A stretch of 64,000 bases of DNA from Verpa conica (GCA_033030425.1 JAUFSD010000013.1:1426001-1490000); one strand, 5' to 3'. Positions 27,121-40,585 are shown, numbered from the stretch's first letter. Notes: generated by a model not told the origin, from the sequence alone. Program-made: numbers and translations.

Positions 27121-28455
27121 ATGGCGGGGACCATAATTCTAATGAAGAGGTCTCTTTCTCTCGCATCTGTCTTTTTCCATCTTATCTCATCATCCCCCAT
27201 CACTCCCCGGTTCCTCGAGCCATATCGCTGCAGGATCCCCGATTCGTGGTGCACCTGGTTAAATTACGGTTGGGATGGAAGTACGTCTTCTGAAATTTGT
27301 ATCTCCTCTTAAAAGAAAAACACTGACAAACATGAGCCTGACATAGAGGGCCCACTTCTCCGCTGTGTCGTGCCAGTAGACTGGGCCTGTGGTGACTATG
27401 TGACGACAGTAGGTATAGTCTAAGCTGTCAGTTTGAATAAATGAATTTTCACTAACAATCCGTTTTGGGCTACCATGGATAGTGACAATTACTGTCACTG
27501 AATATGCTTCAATATCTACATCCGTACCCCTAGACCTGTCGCCAATAGAACTAGGAATGCCCATGCCGATCTCTCTAGGTCCATCACAAACTGCACTAGG
27601 GATATTTAATTCTATCCCACACTCTTCTGACCAGCCGGGAAAATCCACAATATCTAGAAACAACATCGAATCTACCTCTTTTCAGCCCGAGATTGATTTT
27701 AGGCCATCAACACAGCTTGTAACTGTTATACCTATTGAAAAAACGACCTGTGAAGAGCATATATCTCTAGATACTAGTCCTTATGGCGATTCCGATATGG
27801 TCGCAGGTCCACTAGAAGAAATAGTGGCTCTAGAAGATAAGAGCCGGGTCGGGAGTACCACATCTATTCATTTTTCCAATTATTTGCACTCTCAATCGAA
27901 CTCTCCGATCACCATAAGTTTACCACCAACATACGATGCGGTAAGCCGACTCCATGACCCAATGCCTTTCACGACTACTGCATATCCTGAAGACAAAGGG
28001 ACTCGCCCATCCTTTCCCACCCGAGAGGATAAGCCTATGCCTGTACTTGAAGTCAGCTGCCTGACACGATCTCGTCTCCTCTTCAGCGACTTTAAGATCA
28101 CGTGGGGTCCCTCATGGGACGACCAACCCGGATGCCAGAGGTTATTCCATGCAATGGATAGACGTGGGCTTATAACTGGTTGGGAGTGTGGGCAAGCTGC
28201 AGACCTTGAATTAGGATATATCATGGAAGCCAAGGGACATCGGCCAATGTCTCCGAGAAGACTAGTGGAAGGTGCCATAAGAGAAGCGTTTGCGGGGGTG
28301 AGTACCCAGTCGAGAACTAGCTAGGGAGGCGTAACGAACTAAAACACTAATCCTATATTTTTTTTATCATTTAGAATATCCTTTACTATCGCGAGTACGA
28401 GTCGATGATGTTGTGCGAGAAACTAAAACCCTGGGCCGAAAGGGAAATGCGATAG
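27121..28455 (+). CDS. predicted secreted Ser/Thr-rich protein, unknown function
   Basis: Proposed exons are 27121-27280, 27347-27391, 27483-28297 and 28375-28455, joining in frame to 366 residues. The last two exons and the 77-nt intron between them (GTGAGT donor) are the most secure. The first exon encodes a hydrophobic leader (MKRSLSLASVFFHLISSS) and a Trp/Cys-containing start, and the GTACGT donor is good. The donor of exon 2 (GTGACT) is weak. If the first exons are wrong, the protein would start at an internal Met near 27557. After splicing, residues about 69-240 are rich in Ser, Thr and Pro (starting VTITVTEYASISTS). The C-terminal 100 residues look globular, with FKITWGPSWDDQPGCQRLF and LITGWECGQAADLELGYI, then NILYYREYESMMLC. 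I know of no family for it. Confidence 0.45.
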
Positions 28456-29720
28456 ACTAGGCTTGAAAAATTGTCATTCCCATTAATGTTTCAGAAATCA
28501 TATCCTTCTTACTATAAGCTTGTCTTCCCAGCACAGGAGTTAGGCACGGAAAATTTCAATACTAATAAAAAATGACTTTAACTTAGAGAAGGTTAATTAA
28601 CATAACTAACCCACCAAAATATTGTGCCAAGTCGCTGCTTATCTGGTGTATAGTAACCATCTAAATAGAGGAACTGAATAACTATAATGGCCATTTTCTT
28701 TGACACATCGGTTCACACGGTGTTCTAAGGATCACCTTTTTTACAAGATAAAAAAATGGTATGTAGCTTACTAAATGCTTATAAGTTGTCGCCTCTGATC
28801 GTACCTTCTTAATTGTATGGTGCTTCAATCCAGCCACCGGAAACCATGGAAAGCTACTCGTGTCTGCCGTGAGGCCTAACTGAAAGCCATAATCAGGCCT
28901 TTTTCCAATAAAACTTTCAAAGAGTATTCTTACAACCTTTTGCGAGGAGTGCTGTTGAGCGGGGGGCACCGCGAAAATCCGTTTGTAGCCATCCGCGGTG
29001 GGACCAGATCCACGCTGAACATCGACCCAAAATGGCAACCCGATGTGTTCTTACTCCACAGAACAAGTAAAGACTGATTTGAAAATCGACTCAGTATCTT
29101 ACTATGGAGATATATGGCCGTTAGTGCCTTGTCATCGCATAACTGGACTGTGTTTAGAAGCTGTTGTAATATTTACGCTATCAACAGATGACCAGAAGTA
29201 GGATTAAGACATCTAGTATTTCAGGATTTATAGAAGAGGTGCAGCCCTTATCATGGCATATGATAGAACCGCCGCCCAAATTTCGCTGATAGGGTCGGGA
29301 GTGGGTGCCATATTACAAGTGAAACCTCGATCTTTCCGCTCTTTGATTACAAATTTGTTTTTATTAATATCTTCCGCTTCCTCTGCTTATCTCTTGGGAC
29401 GGGATTTACTGGGCCCTTATCGTCTCGAATGTTATCTCCCTGTTCAGATGTGCTGTCAAAAGCCACTGCAGCTGCAGTCACGCAGACTCTAATTTCTCCG
29501 AGCGTGACATCCTCCCCCAGCCCTAGTGGAACTATCCCCTTTCTTACTCGCAATTAGTTGATCCCAGGATTTACGCGACTGTTGCAACGCTAAGGCTCCC
29601 CTAACCCTTTCAAGTGGACCTCGGGCCTACAAATCGTGACGTGCTCAGCAAGACTAGAGATTCTCTTACCCAACGAAAATAGTACACCAACGGGAATCCT
29701 GAATTTAATTAAAACACTCT
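28456..29720. other. intergenic region with a doubtful minus-strand open frame
   Basis: At 29038-28800 on the minus strand a frame has protein-like composition (including VVRILFESFIGKRPDYGFQL) and ends near a GTACGA splice-like donor. It lacks an ATG in the obvious place, and no upstream exon could be fixed. I see nothing else. Confidence 0.25.
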
Positions 29721-29778
29721 GAAAATATTGGCCCGACTTGAAAAATATTGGCCCGACTTGAAAATATAGGCCCGACTT
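29721..29778. repeat. short tandem repeat, three units of about 19-20 bp
   Basis: Three near-identical copies of GAAAATATTGGCCCGACTT lie head to tail at 29721, 29740 and 29760. They differ by an extra A in unit 2 and an A for T in unit 3. They lie about 200 bp upstream of the IDO start codon. Confidence 0.8.
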
Positions 29779-29969
29779 CTGCCCGTCACTAACCGTAATC
29801 TTCCGATGGGGTCTTGTGATTATTTCGCTTGTTTCCTGTCTTTTTCCTGTTCCTCTTTGTCCTTATAAGCCTGGCTATTTCCCCCATGAGATACCAGTTT
29901 CAACGCAAAAATTACGGTACTTTTAAATTCAAAACAGTTATTTTCACAAAACACCTGGAAAAATAAGAA

Positions 29970-31874
29970 ATGCCAGGAACACATGTTATTACGGAACCCT
30001 TCAATGTCCTGGGAGATACTTTCCCAGATGATACAAGCCTCCCCCCGTTCATGGTCAGCACGACCCGTGGATTTCTCCCTAGACAGGTAAGATACATTCA
30101 TGATCTCCATCCCTCATAATACTACATGTGTACATTCACACTCATTTCATTTTATAGGAACCCCTTGTCCAACTCCCGTCCGAGTTTGCTCCACTTGAAG
30201 ATATTCTTCAACGGCTTCCTATCAAGACGATTGATGGGACCCCAGGTCTCCTCGCAGAAGGCCGTCTGGGTGAGGTGGTTGATACAACCTTTCCGAATCT
30301 TATTGATGCTGTCAAAAAGTATAAGGATAATCAGGTAGTATTGAACGCATTGTATAGAGACTACTCATTTTTGGCAAGTTCGTACTTGCTTGAGCCGTGT
30401 CATCAGAGGTTTCTCAAGGATGGATCATATGGTCTTGCAAGGGATGTACTTCCTGAGTGTATTAGCGTGCCGATTGTTGAGGTTGCGAACTTGTTAGTTC
30501 CCACGCCCTGTTATATTTCTTGACCAATCATAACTAATTAGTTGTTTTTCTTAGGACTGGTATTACCGTCATCTATATGGTTGATTTTCAAAGCTAATAT
30601 CCCTAACTCAGGTTTCCAACCCTTTATGGAATATGCTGGGTCCTATGCGCTCTTCAATTACCGTCTAATAAATCCAGAGGAAGGTTTGCATTATGACAAC
30701 ATCGCGATTATCCGGGCATTCGAGCACGGCTTAGACCGTACCTCTTCTGAGGCTGGATTCATCCTCGTCCACGTAGACATGGTACAGCACAGTGGGGGTC
30801 TTATTGATGGTGCCGTCAAAGCTATCAAGGCTTGCGAGGGAGGAGACGATCATGAAGCATTTAGGGATGGACTAAAACAAGTCTTGGCTACCTTACGCAA
30901 GATAAATGCCACGATGGAAAGTAGGTGAAGTTCCCCAGTACTAGTTTCCCCACTGATTAGCTAGTCTAAAGGTGGGGTTTGGCCTTTTTTCTAACCGTCT
31001 TTAGAAATGTGGGCGAAATCAAAGCCGGGTGATTACACTAGTTTCCGCACGTAAGTTACATTCCATGTACGATCTTGCTCTAGAAGATAGTATCTAATAA
31101 TGAATAGGTTCATTTTCGGAATCACGTCTCAGTCGATGTTCCCGAACGGCGTCATCTACAAAGGTGTTTCCGAGACACCACTTTCCTTCCGTGGAGAGTC
31201 AGGAGCCAATGACAGCATGGTGGGTACTCGTAGTAGCGGTTGTCCTAGCCAACGGTGGAGACCTAACCTCATGACTCACACAACCTCTAGGTTCCATTAT
31301 GCGATAATCTTCTTCAGGTCAGTATGCCTGATACACCCTTAACGGATATCCTTAAAGATTTCCGTAAATATCGTCCGGGAAACCATCGGGACTTTCTTGA
31401 ATGGGTCAAGAATTCTGCGAATACGGTCGGTATTAAGGATTTTGCCCTGAAAGACCCTCAGTCTGCTGGTATGGAGAACCCACTTTAGTCAAGTTGTATG
31501 TGGACTAACGGAACTAGCTTTATATCTCCTTTGTCTCGACCAAGTACGCGACTTCAGGTGGCGTCATTGGTGCTTCACCCGCGAATACATCCTCAAGAAG
31601 ACGAGCCACCCGACAGCAACTGGAGGAAGTCCAATCGTCAGAGTAAGTCAGAACACAATCGCTAGCTTTTAGAACAATGAACTAACAATTAGATCGTTAG
31701 TGGCTCCCGAACCAGCTTAAAGCTGTTTTGAAGCTGGAGACCGACGTGATCAAGAAGCTAGGGGAGATGGATCACATCACGAAAGAAGTCGAGAATGTAC
31801 GCGAGGTCGTTGAGAAACAGATATTGAAACTCGAGGAAGAGGAAAGAAAGTATTGTGAGGAACGCAAACAGTGA
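29970..31874 (+). CDS. indoleamine 2,3-dioxygenase
   Basis: Nine exons: 29970-30086, 30158-30492, 30555-30559, 30612-30920, 31005-31050, 31108-31219, 31291-31468, 31518-31642 and 31701-31874. They give 466 residues and one continuous frame. Marks: VSTTRGFLPRQEPLVQLP near the N-terminus, FMEYAGSYALFNYRL, FRGESGANDS, and RHWCFTREYI followed by SHPTATGGSP. His384 in RHW is the likely proximal haem ligand. The enzyme is haem-dependent. It opens the indole ring of L-tryptophan to N-formylkynurenine, the first step of the kynurenine route to NAD. Fungal homologues are cytosolic. The C-terminus is an acidic/basic helical extension rich in Glu and Lys. The third exon is only 5 nt, but without it the conserved VANLTGFQPFMEY region falls out of frame. 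Introns are 49-84 nt. Confidence 0.92.
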
Positions 31875-33038
31875 AAATTGGCATTGAGAATGGCCGATCC
31901 TCTAAATCTGTTAATCTATTCTGTACTTATTCATTATTTACGTTCTTTCTTCTCCACTTTCCTTTCTGCCGTATACGTCATGTGTCGATGGTTGTCTCAA
32001 ATGATGATGTGTTTTAGATTCAGGTTCAAGTCTAGTTACTGAAGAGATAAACGGTCTAGTTTGCGAAGTTTACGACTAGTGGCCTGGGTTCCAAGCAGGA
32101 ACTCATATTATCATGGCGGATAGCTTGGTATTTCGAATTAGGTGCTTATGGGTTTTGTCTATGACTTGAGCTTTGAAGCCAATGTTACCATAATGGTCTT
32201 AGTTCTAGTGAGGAACACGTACTATGCTGGGAGGATCCGAAAAATCCATCTCGCCTCCCCGACCGACAACAGTTCTGAAAGGCATAAGACTTTTGCAGTA
32301 GAGAAGTACGAAACAATTGTCTTGACTCGAAAAACCCGTTGGCGCAAAGGCCATCTAAACTTAACGGACGTCTTAGAGTATTTACAGGTTGCAAGATGGA
32401 GGATTTCCGTGGGAACCCGGTTCACGTCTTAAAAGCTTGGCATAATCCCTGAGATATCACTTCTGTCGTCATATGTCTCAATCCCTGTAGCAGCGCACAG
32501 GAATGCCACCACGCCTGGGTTTTGTTTCCGCGGTCATGGTCTATCTTCATCTAGAACTCCTGCTGACTTCCCAGGCGTTTTACCCCTCCGAGATCAGTCG
32601 AGATTTATCATGAGGTTCTGCTCAGGGGAAGCGGTGGTGCTTTGTTGCCATTTCATCACGGTCGGGAACGAGCCCAAAGGTGACCAAATCTCTAGATCTT
32701 TCTCTTTTCTTGTTTGTTGTTTCCTTTTCCTTGTTTGGCCCATCAATGAACTGACAGCCGTTGCGTGGCTAGGATCACGGCTAGGATCATCATGGAATTT
32801 ACGTCACAGGCCCGACGACCGCTAAGGAAAACCAGTTTCATATCCGTGAGCGCTGCACAGATATAAGAGCTACCTAAGACACAAAAAAAAGGTTCTCGAG
32901 AGATCTGAAAGCAGCTATCGTTACTGGAACAGTTGGAGAGAATACCGGGCTTCATCTAATTTACGAATCATTCCGGCCAAAAAAAAAACCTCCCCTCGAT
33001 AATCTACCATCGCGACCTGTTCTATCAAACATTAAAAA
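31875..33038. other. intergenic region
   Basis: No gene is supported. A plus-strand open frame at 32142-32432 has no domain. The last 40 nt before the VOC gene form an A-rich leader. Confidence 0.4.
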
Positions 33039-33521
33039 ATGGGATACACATCCTCGCCGTTCACTCCCACTCAACACTTGAGTTTAGTTACACTTCTCTG
33101 TCCAGATTATTCATCAGCGCTCGCGTTCTACGCGGGTCTACTCAATTTCACTGTCCAGGAAGACTCAGAACACGATGACGATGAATCAAAACGCTTCATA
33201 GTTCTCACCCCCCCAAAGTTGTGTCAATTAGCCCCGATGGTGGGACTTCTGGTTAAGAAGGCGGGTAGCAGAAGGGAGCGAGCAGCGATTGGGAACCAGG
33301 CCGGAGATGGAGTATTTTTGTTTCTAGAGGTGGATAATTTTGATGAGGCGTATGGGAAAATGAAGGGGATGGGGATCGAGTTCCTGGAAGATAAGCCAAG
33401 GACTGAGAAGTTTGGAAAGGCGACTATCTTTAAGGACCCTTTTGGGAATAAGATTAATCTTATCGACCGGCCGTGTAAGAGGATAGGAAGCCTTTACGCT
33501 AAGGACCTGACAGCTATATGA
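33039..33521 (+). CDS. VOC superfamily (glyoxalase/bleomycin-resistance-like) protein
   Basis: A single exon of 160 codons with an A-rich leader before the ATG (AAAAAATGGG). The beta-alpha-beta-beta-beta pattern of the vicinal oxygen chelate fold is visible. The first strand has His13 in QHLSLVTLLCPD, then SALAFYAGLLNF. The middle strand has GVFLFLEVDNFDEAYGKMKGMG, and the last has FGKATIFKDPFGNKINLID. VOC proteins use a metal to process or bind small molecules, for example lactoylglutathione, dioxygenase substrates or antibiotics. In most members the final strand reads D-P-x-G-N-x-x-E-L and the Glu binds the metal; here Asn stands in that place. The protein may therefore have altered metal binding or a non-catalytic role. 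Confidence 0.85.
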   Translation: MGYTSSPFTPTQHLSLVTLLCPDYSSALAFYAGLLNFTVQEDSEHDDDESKRFIVLTPPKLCQLAPMVGLLVKKAGSRRERAAIGNQAGDGVFLFLEVDNFDEAYGKMKGMGIEFLEDKPRTEKFGKATIFKDPFGNKINLIDRPCKRIGSLYAKDLTAI

Positions 33522-36500
33522 GGTATAATTCATGTCGTTTGGTAGTAGTAGCCCATATAGATATGCTAATGCAACATTACAGTTCTATCTTGCTATATAG
33601 TATAATTGGGGATTCAGCCTAGAGTATCAGGTCGCCGGCGCGGTAGTTGACGGTATGGGAGAGGTTAATTGAAGGAAATTAACGATTTGATGTAATGGAG
33701 TTGGGGTTGTAGGGCTTGTGTTTCGTTTATTTGAAAGATTACTTTAATCCCTCACTATGTATTCTATAAAGCTTTGATTAATCCTCAATTGTTTCCGAAC
33801 TTCAACTGCCGGGTACCAAATGAATTATTAGACCCAAGTGTAACCAGCCTGGTTACAAAAGTTTCCCTAGAACTCGGTGAGCTGCAAGCAATTTACTCAA
33901 GTACACATGGTCTCCAATAGTGAGCGCCAGTTCGTACCAACTCTAGAGTACAACCATAAACAACAAGGTCCCCTCGCTTGATGATTATGCCAAGTCCTTA
34001 ATTAATGGCTCTGTAGGACAGAAAACTTCACCGAATTAAGCTTATCCCACATGCTGATGAAGCTGCCTATTTTCCGTGGGGGCAAAAGTAGTACGGCTAG
34101 GCCCAGGTTTTAGGCCCCCTGATAGGCCATTATACGTTGGGCACCGTCACTTAGGGGGGGCAGCATTTTTCACCACCATATGGATACGGTGCAACGTTCA
34201 AGGGGCTCAGGCTCGGCGTTCACGGTTCACCCCAAAGTCATTTAGTGAGAGACATCCATTGGTGTGTCCATTAAGGACCCGTTGAATTACAACCATAGAT
34301 AACATATCATATCATGAATTCACTGAGAAAACTGGAGAAAGTTACCTCCAAGGCTAGTTGCTACGTACTTATCGTGATATCATTCGTAGGGCTACATGTA
34401 CTTAATGGGTTAAATAAAAGAACACATTTGTTTCACTGCTTCCGTTCTTTCCGGTTTAACGAATTCTTAATCGGCGAGTAGATAATGACAAATCCAAGTA
34501 CCGTGATAATACAATGGTAAATCTGATTTGCCTCTACTATATACATATAGAAGACTTTTTGAAACTGTAGAATCAGCCCTACGTCAGATACGCGTACGTA
34601 TTCATAGGTACATAAGCATGATTCTCAAGAGCGATAAGATAATACACCAACACCCAACATCAAGCGTCTGATTACTATAACAATATATTAAAAGAAACAA
34701 CTAGTTATGCTCATTCTACTGAAATAAAGAATTTACGAACCCGAGTCTATTAATTCGCTATGATCCGCGAGGTAGAGCATTTTAGCGCCTATTTCCGCCG
34801 ACTACATGTAAGCAATTACACTATTTATAAGCGCTCTTAGTAAAAATGCGACGTAGCGACTATCTATAAGGATAGGCTGAGGTCATACGGATAAGATGTT
34901 CGTAAATGCGTACCTAATTTTGAGGAGCCTTAGTATAAATCCTTAAATTATCCATTGTTCGCCGTTAGCCGGAAATAGAGCTTTTTCTCTTTCAGAAAAT
35001 CGAAGAAGGAATTGTACCCAATAGCTTCTCACATTCGACACAAGACTCTTAGGGCAACAATCATGTATCCAGGGTGTCTTCATTGGAATGTACATGGGGT
35101 GCATGTGGGAAATAATACACGTTTTGACATATGCATAGCAACGCCTAAGCACCTATATTTTGTTATATAACAATAACAAAAGTGATTGCAGATCCTAGGA
35201 ATAGTCTCGATCTATTATTCAATAAGATAATATCTACTATTACCCCGCAAAAGATATATTTACTAAAGCATAAGAAATGCGGAGGCATCAACCCCAGGCC
35301 ATTACATGTTCGTATAATCAATGTTTAGAAGACACCTTTGACATTTTCTATTAGCTAAAAACAGACCCTTTATATTCCAATTGACCTCTAAATCCATGTC
35401 GCATTGGTTATTTATATTGTTGTTGGAGATATCTTTCTTTTATGCAATATATATAGACCATTTTCAAACACCCGAGGCACCCCGGCAGTAAAACTTGGTT
35501 AAAACAACAATCATAAGCACAAGATAAGAAAAGAAGGCCAAGGGTTGGATGTCTCTGCTTTTTCAAAAGCAATACGAACAATGAATTTCATCTTATACTT
35601 GGTTAGTTGCGCAATCACTTGTGCCCTAGTCAACGAAAAAGCATACGTATACCTTCCTGAAATACACAAAAACATTTCTACGAGGTTAATGCCCTGGGGC
35701 TGTGTAAACTCCAGTTCCTTCCTCTTTCTTTTTACTTAACTATACTTAGCTTTCAGTTCAGTTCAGTGGTCGACGGGAGTAGCCCCATAACCAGGGTAAT
35801 CGCAAAAACCCCTCATCACAGTGGTACTAGAAATATCTACAATACGTTTATATCTAATGATAGGCTTAACAAAATTTATATACTCTTAAGCCAAGTACCT
35901 ACATCATAATTACATGTACTCTGTGCCGCAGTCTCACCGCCACTCTGACCACTCATATTGATGCAGCTATATACTACTATATACAGAAACCTCACCTTGA
36001 GAATTAAGATCTCTACCATAGCCCGAGGGCTCATGTAATTACTGGGTAAAACCAAAAAGGGAAGAAAACCTGACTGCCTATATAACGAGTGATATGTGGT
36101 GCTTTACCCAAATAAGCTCCTATTGGTAAGTATTCGCTTAAGCAGGCAAATATTATATCATAATATCCCCCGATCTAATTCTAATCAACAATGATGTTCA
36201 ACCTCAGCTCCTTCTTGGGAGTTATCTACACACACTTAATTGCCCTATAAGCGCTATGACCCTCTCCATAGACTATGAATAACCTCAGCTAACTATCACC
36301 CTGGCAAAAAAACTCGATCGAAATATCAAGCCTTTAGAGATTTTTTTGAAAAGGTGCAATATATACTCAGCACTCACAATGCGAGTTTTGTACCTATAAT
36401 TACGCGAGAGAAACTTTCTTTCCCTAGTGAGTACAAAAATAGATATGGATATTCATCCAGAGCAAGCAAGCAGCCAGCCAACTCTAAGCCATAGCCAAGT

Positions 36501-39500
36501 CACCTGTACTGCCCCTGTCAGGTCGTATCAATTGGGTATGACAGGAGGTTGGAAACCCCCCATATCACCTGTCTAAAAATTGGCACTTGAACGATCATCA
36601 GTGATACAGGAACACAGAATTCATTCTGGGCCTGAACTAAAGCAGGGCAAGAGAAACAATCCACGCCCCCCTCTGTGTTTTGATAGAAGTAGTTGTTATT
36701 AGAAATTAGCCTAGTAAAATAAAAGTTTAGTGCGAACAAGAATCCCCTGTCAATGCGGGGGCGCTATTTAGAACCTAGTACACACTTCTCGGTCTAACTA
36801 ACGTACCGTACGTACCTGCATATATGTTGCTGCCTCAAGGCCACCAAGAGTATATGAGATAATTGGTTATGTGGGCCATAATATTGTCAAATCATAAATC
36901 AGATTTTCGTTGCATTGATACTCATAATCTCCGACAAGCTTCCAAATACGGAAAATTTCGATTATTGCCACTGCGCACAAAGTTTTCCCACCCCCTAGTC
37001 ATGAGAGTGTGGTTCGCCCCGAAATTTTGAGACCTCCAATTTTTTTTTTTTTCTAACACAGAGTCGCTATGGGTCTCTGGGTCCGGACATGGCTTTTATC
37101 GGTTTGATATATAGCTGGACTCTCAATGCTGGGGAGAATATCGGAGGGTCCCCCGAGCATAAGCTAAATGATGGGGAAAAAATCGAGCAAAAATAGATAG
37201 CATTAATCTGACTATTCATTTATACATAGATATCGCCCTCATGCGATTTTTTTTTTTTGCAGGCCTGATTTCACATTCAGGTGAATATTGAGCAGTTATG
37301 AAAAGAGCAACGTAATTCATAACAGTACCTTATTCTCATTCAGCCTGACCAAGTTCTTCTTGATGTAGCAAGCGCCCGTTAATTATTACATTCCAGATCA
37401 CCTAGCTTCGTTTCGTTTCATCTTTTATTGACTGAGTAAGGATCCAGAGTGTATCCCAAAGGTGTGACTCGGTAGGTCTAAGCCACACAAAACGGGCCCG
37501 ACAGATCTTTTACCTCCCCCGGTCTTGCACAGTCTTTTGGGCAAGGGTCGGATGGTTACGGGCCGGGCAGTCCTGGGGAATGGAGATGATCAAGGGACAA
37601 AAAAATAGGGCTTACTGCAGGCCTACTCACACAAACCTCAGCCGCTCTTCGGTTCCGAACCGAGTACCCAAGACCCCAAGCCGCCAGATCTCCCCCACCC
37701 TCCTTATCGTTAAAAGCCAGGAACTCCAGATCCCCCAGTTCCCAAGATCGACCGGCGTATGGCTACCCACTTTAAGGCATTGGGCTGGTCGGGCAATAAG
37801 GAACCCGTAGTCTTGGAATTGTACTTCCGGTCCAATCTCTTGTCACCATTGAGCTCTGACTCGTTCTAGTTGACTATCACTAGGCGTATTGTGCTTTACT
37901 GTAATCGGTGCACGAAAACCTACCCTATCCACAGTCACAAGACCTCTGGAGATCATTGCCACACTGGAATGCAAACTACCGTTCGGTAATCGGGGATGAC
38001 GGGAGTGGCCTCGGTATTGGCACCGGGGCATTTCATGTGTTTCTGCACAAAGATTCCCTCTCTCTCTTCCCCCACGAGCATCCGCGGCTTATGGGAATTG
38101 GGTCCAGTGACTCGCGGGTTACAGGGCTGAAATCTGCGGCGTTAAACCCCCGGGTCTTGCTTCGCTCCCCTCGAGTGAAAGAAAAAATCAGGTTTCTGAA
38201 TTTCAGCTTTTAGAAGTATCTCTGGATTAACTATTTTCCGTCGACTGCGGTTGCCAATGATGACTGTTTCCGATAATCGCGGTTGTTTTGGGGATAGTGC
38301 TGATAATATCCGGAGCAGCGCAGCGAATTAAATGTTTTTCCGACAGCGGAAATTCTTTCTTCCGGTCATGTGATCTGTGGCGCACGCGAGTACTTTTGGT
38401 TATGTGGGTGGTATATCCGTGCATACAGAATTATGTGGACTGCATGCTGACAGTCTGACACCGAAGCAGGAAAAGTTCACAGTTACGAGACCGCAGCTTG
38501 GAATGAACGCAGAGTACTCGCTAGAGGCCCGGCCTGGCAAGGCAGACAATGAGAAAAGGTCGGTTCTAAATCTTGATTCCCAGATTACACATATCTACAT
38601 ACATCATCTGGCGGGATTGTACCATCTTGCTGCATAGACTATAGCCAATGTACTCACGGAGCTGAGGCTTACTCACTCCTTCCATTCTGTCAATATGAGG
38701 AGTGATGAGGTTATTGATGAGTCCGAAAATGTTGATTACGCGATGCGCACGTGGTGGTTGTCGCGGTGCTGCTATACGCTCAGGGTTAGGGGTTTGTATG
38801 TCACCGACGGCGGTTCACCAAGCGAGAACTCGTGGGAGGGGAGGGGGACAGGAGATCCACCATTTACTGCCTATTGACGGGACACAAAGATGAAACGTCT
38901 ACGCAGATCCTGAAAAGACGTTGCATGTTAGGCACCAGTGTTACGTACCCGAGAGTGCTTGTATTAATACCATGCAGATCCTATCCTGATTAGTTTATAC
39001 TAGGGGAAGAAACGGATATCGTGACTCCTGATCGAGGACTCAGAGGTAGAAACTATCATTGAACCTACGCGCATGCGCTAATTGTCATGCGGAGGATGCG
39101 TTAGTCACCAGACCAGGCATATATGCACTTTGCTATCGCTTTACATACTCAAGACTGTGCGAAAAGTATCTCGGAGATGCGGCAGTAGGGGAAAATAGAG
39201 GTAAAATTTAAAACCCTTGGCCTGGGGACGAATTTTAATTACTTTGCCTTAGGGTCCCCCTTTGACGATACCCCCCAGGCAGCCATGATACTGCATGATA
39301 CTAGTCGGCCAAGATTCACAAGGACCGAAGTTAACATTCCATTTATCGTATATTAAGTACGAGATACAAGATCGTCAAAATGGCGAGTATGCAGAGTGGT
39401 GATTGACATCGTGTACCTGCATTCAATGCCGATCGAGGCTCTGGTAGCCGCTGCAGCCCTACTGCAGGTCCGGCCACAGATTTGGAAAAGAGTTTCTTGA

Positions 39501-40505
39501 CCTTTGATGAGATGAGAGGCTACGGGTAAGGAGTTTGAATTCTTCAATCTCACAGTGTAATTATACATTATTGTATTAGTTGTCCAGGCATTCCAAATAC
39601 AAAAAATGCTCAATGCGAAACAAGAGCGGTCGCTCAATTGCATCGTGAAGGATGTTTGCAATAGCAGGGTATATACCTCGGCTAGCGGGGGGGTGGAAGA
39701 GTGAGCACTACTGTGAAGTCAGCAACGTATCCATCCAGCATGTGGTGAGGATTAGAGCAGTTGGAGGGTAATATGATTGACACAAGCCCAAATAGACGCG
39801 GACGGCATATCGCACTTTATCTTCCATATCTGCCGCATTGCGAACTTTTTTTACTGCGGTCCTACTGCTCTTACACTGTAGTAAACACCGGTAGCGCGCC
39901 CCCGGGCAAATCTATTAACAAGCGACGTACCGTCATTAACGCCCATCTGACATGTTCCCGGGTAGGGATCAGGAGTAGGAATACTCGAAGGAGGGAAAGA
40001 GCAAACGGTCGGGACCAGATCTGCCTCACCCAGGAATTCGGGTCAGAGGAACATTAAACGGCCGATCATGATGGCCATCGACAAAGATTTATTTTTTGAT
40101 TTAGTGTATGCTGTAATTGGGATATTTACCGGCAATACTCACCGCAGCGGACGAGCCTTATTGGGAGATATCAGCCAATGGGACAGGGGCAAAGAGAGCC
40201 AAATGGCCCCGTTGCGGTGATAAATATATTATTAGCGGACAAGGACAGCCGGGGTGTTTACACTTCAGCCTCACGATGGCTCGCCAGCAGAAGAGCTGTG
40301 GCTTAGAGCGTAGGACTGGGGAGTGAGAGGAGTAAAAAAGGAAAGTGTCAAGACAGCCTTGTAGTGACCGCAATTAGCCTCACCTAAAAATTGCAGTGGA
40401 CCCGGCATCACAGAACCCTCGCCCTGACTTGGACTCACGAGCTGAGGATTGTAGCCCTGACCTACGAGAGACATGCCCAGATACCTCGACCATCTACCAA
40501 CCCCC
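33522..40505. other. large gene-free region
   Basis: About 7 kb without a convincing gene. The part at 33.6-37.4 kb is strongly AT-rich with many stops in all frames. The part at 37.4-39.2 kb is richer in GC but still has no domain, splice pattern or codon bias that I trust. Poly-T runs occur at 37040-37052 and near 37250. No rRNA, tRNA or long repeat was seen. Confidence 0.45.
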
Positions 40506-40585
40506 ATTCATCCATCCATCCATCCATCCCCCCATCCATCCCCCATCCATCCCCCATTCCCCCCATTCATCCATCCCCCCCCCCC
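40506..40585. repeat. CCAT/CATC simple repeat with C-runs
   Basis: Irregular tandem copies of CATC/CCAT interrupted by runs of up to ten C. Confidence 0.8.

Noticed and set aside
29721..29778. CRISPR-like array
   Set aside because: Three directly adjoining units without spacers form a plain tandem repeat, and CRISPR is not expected in a fungal chromosome.
37580..38213. Open frames in the GC-richer part of the large desert
   Set aside because: Composition follows local GC content; no motif, signal peptide or splice pattern supports translation.
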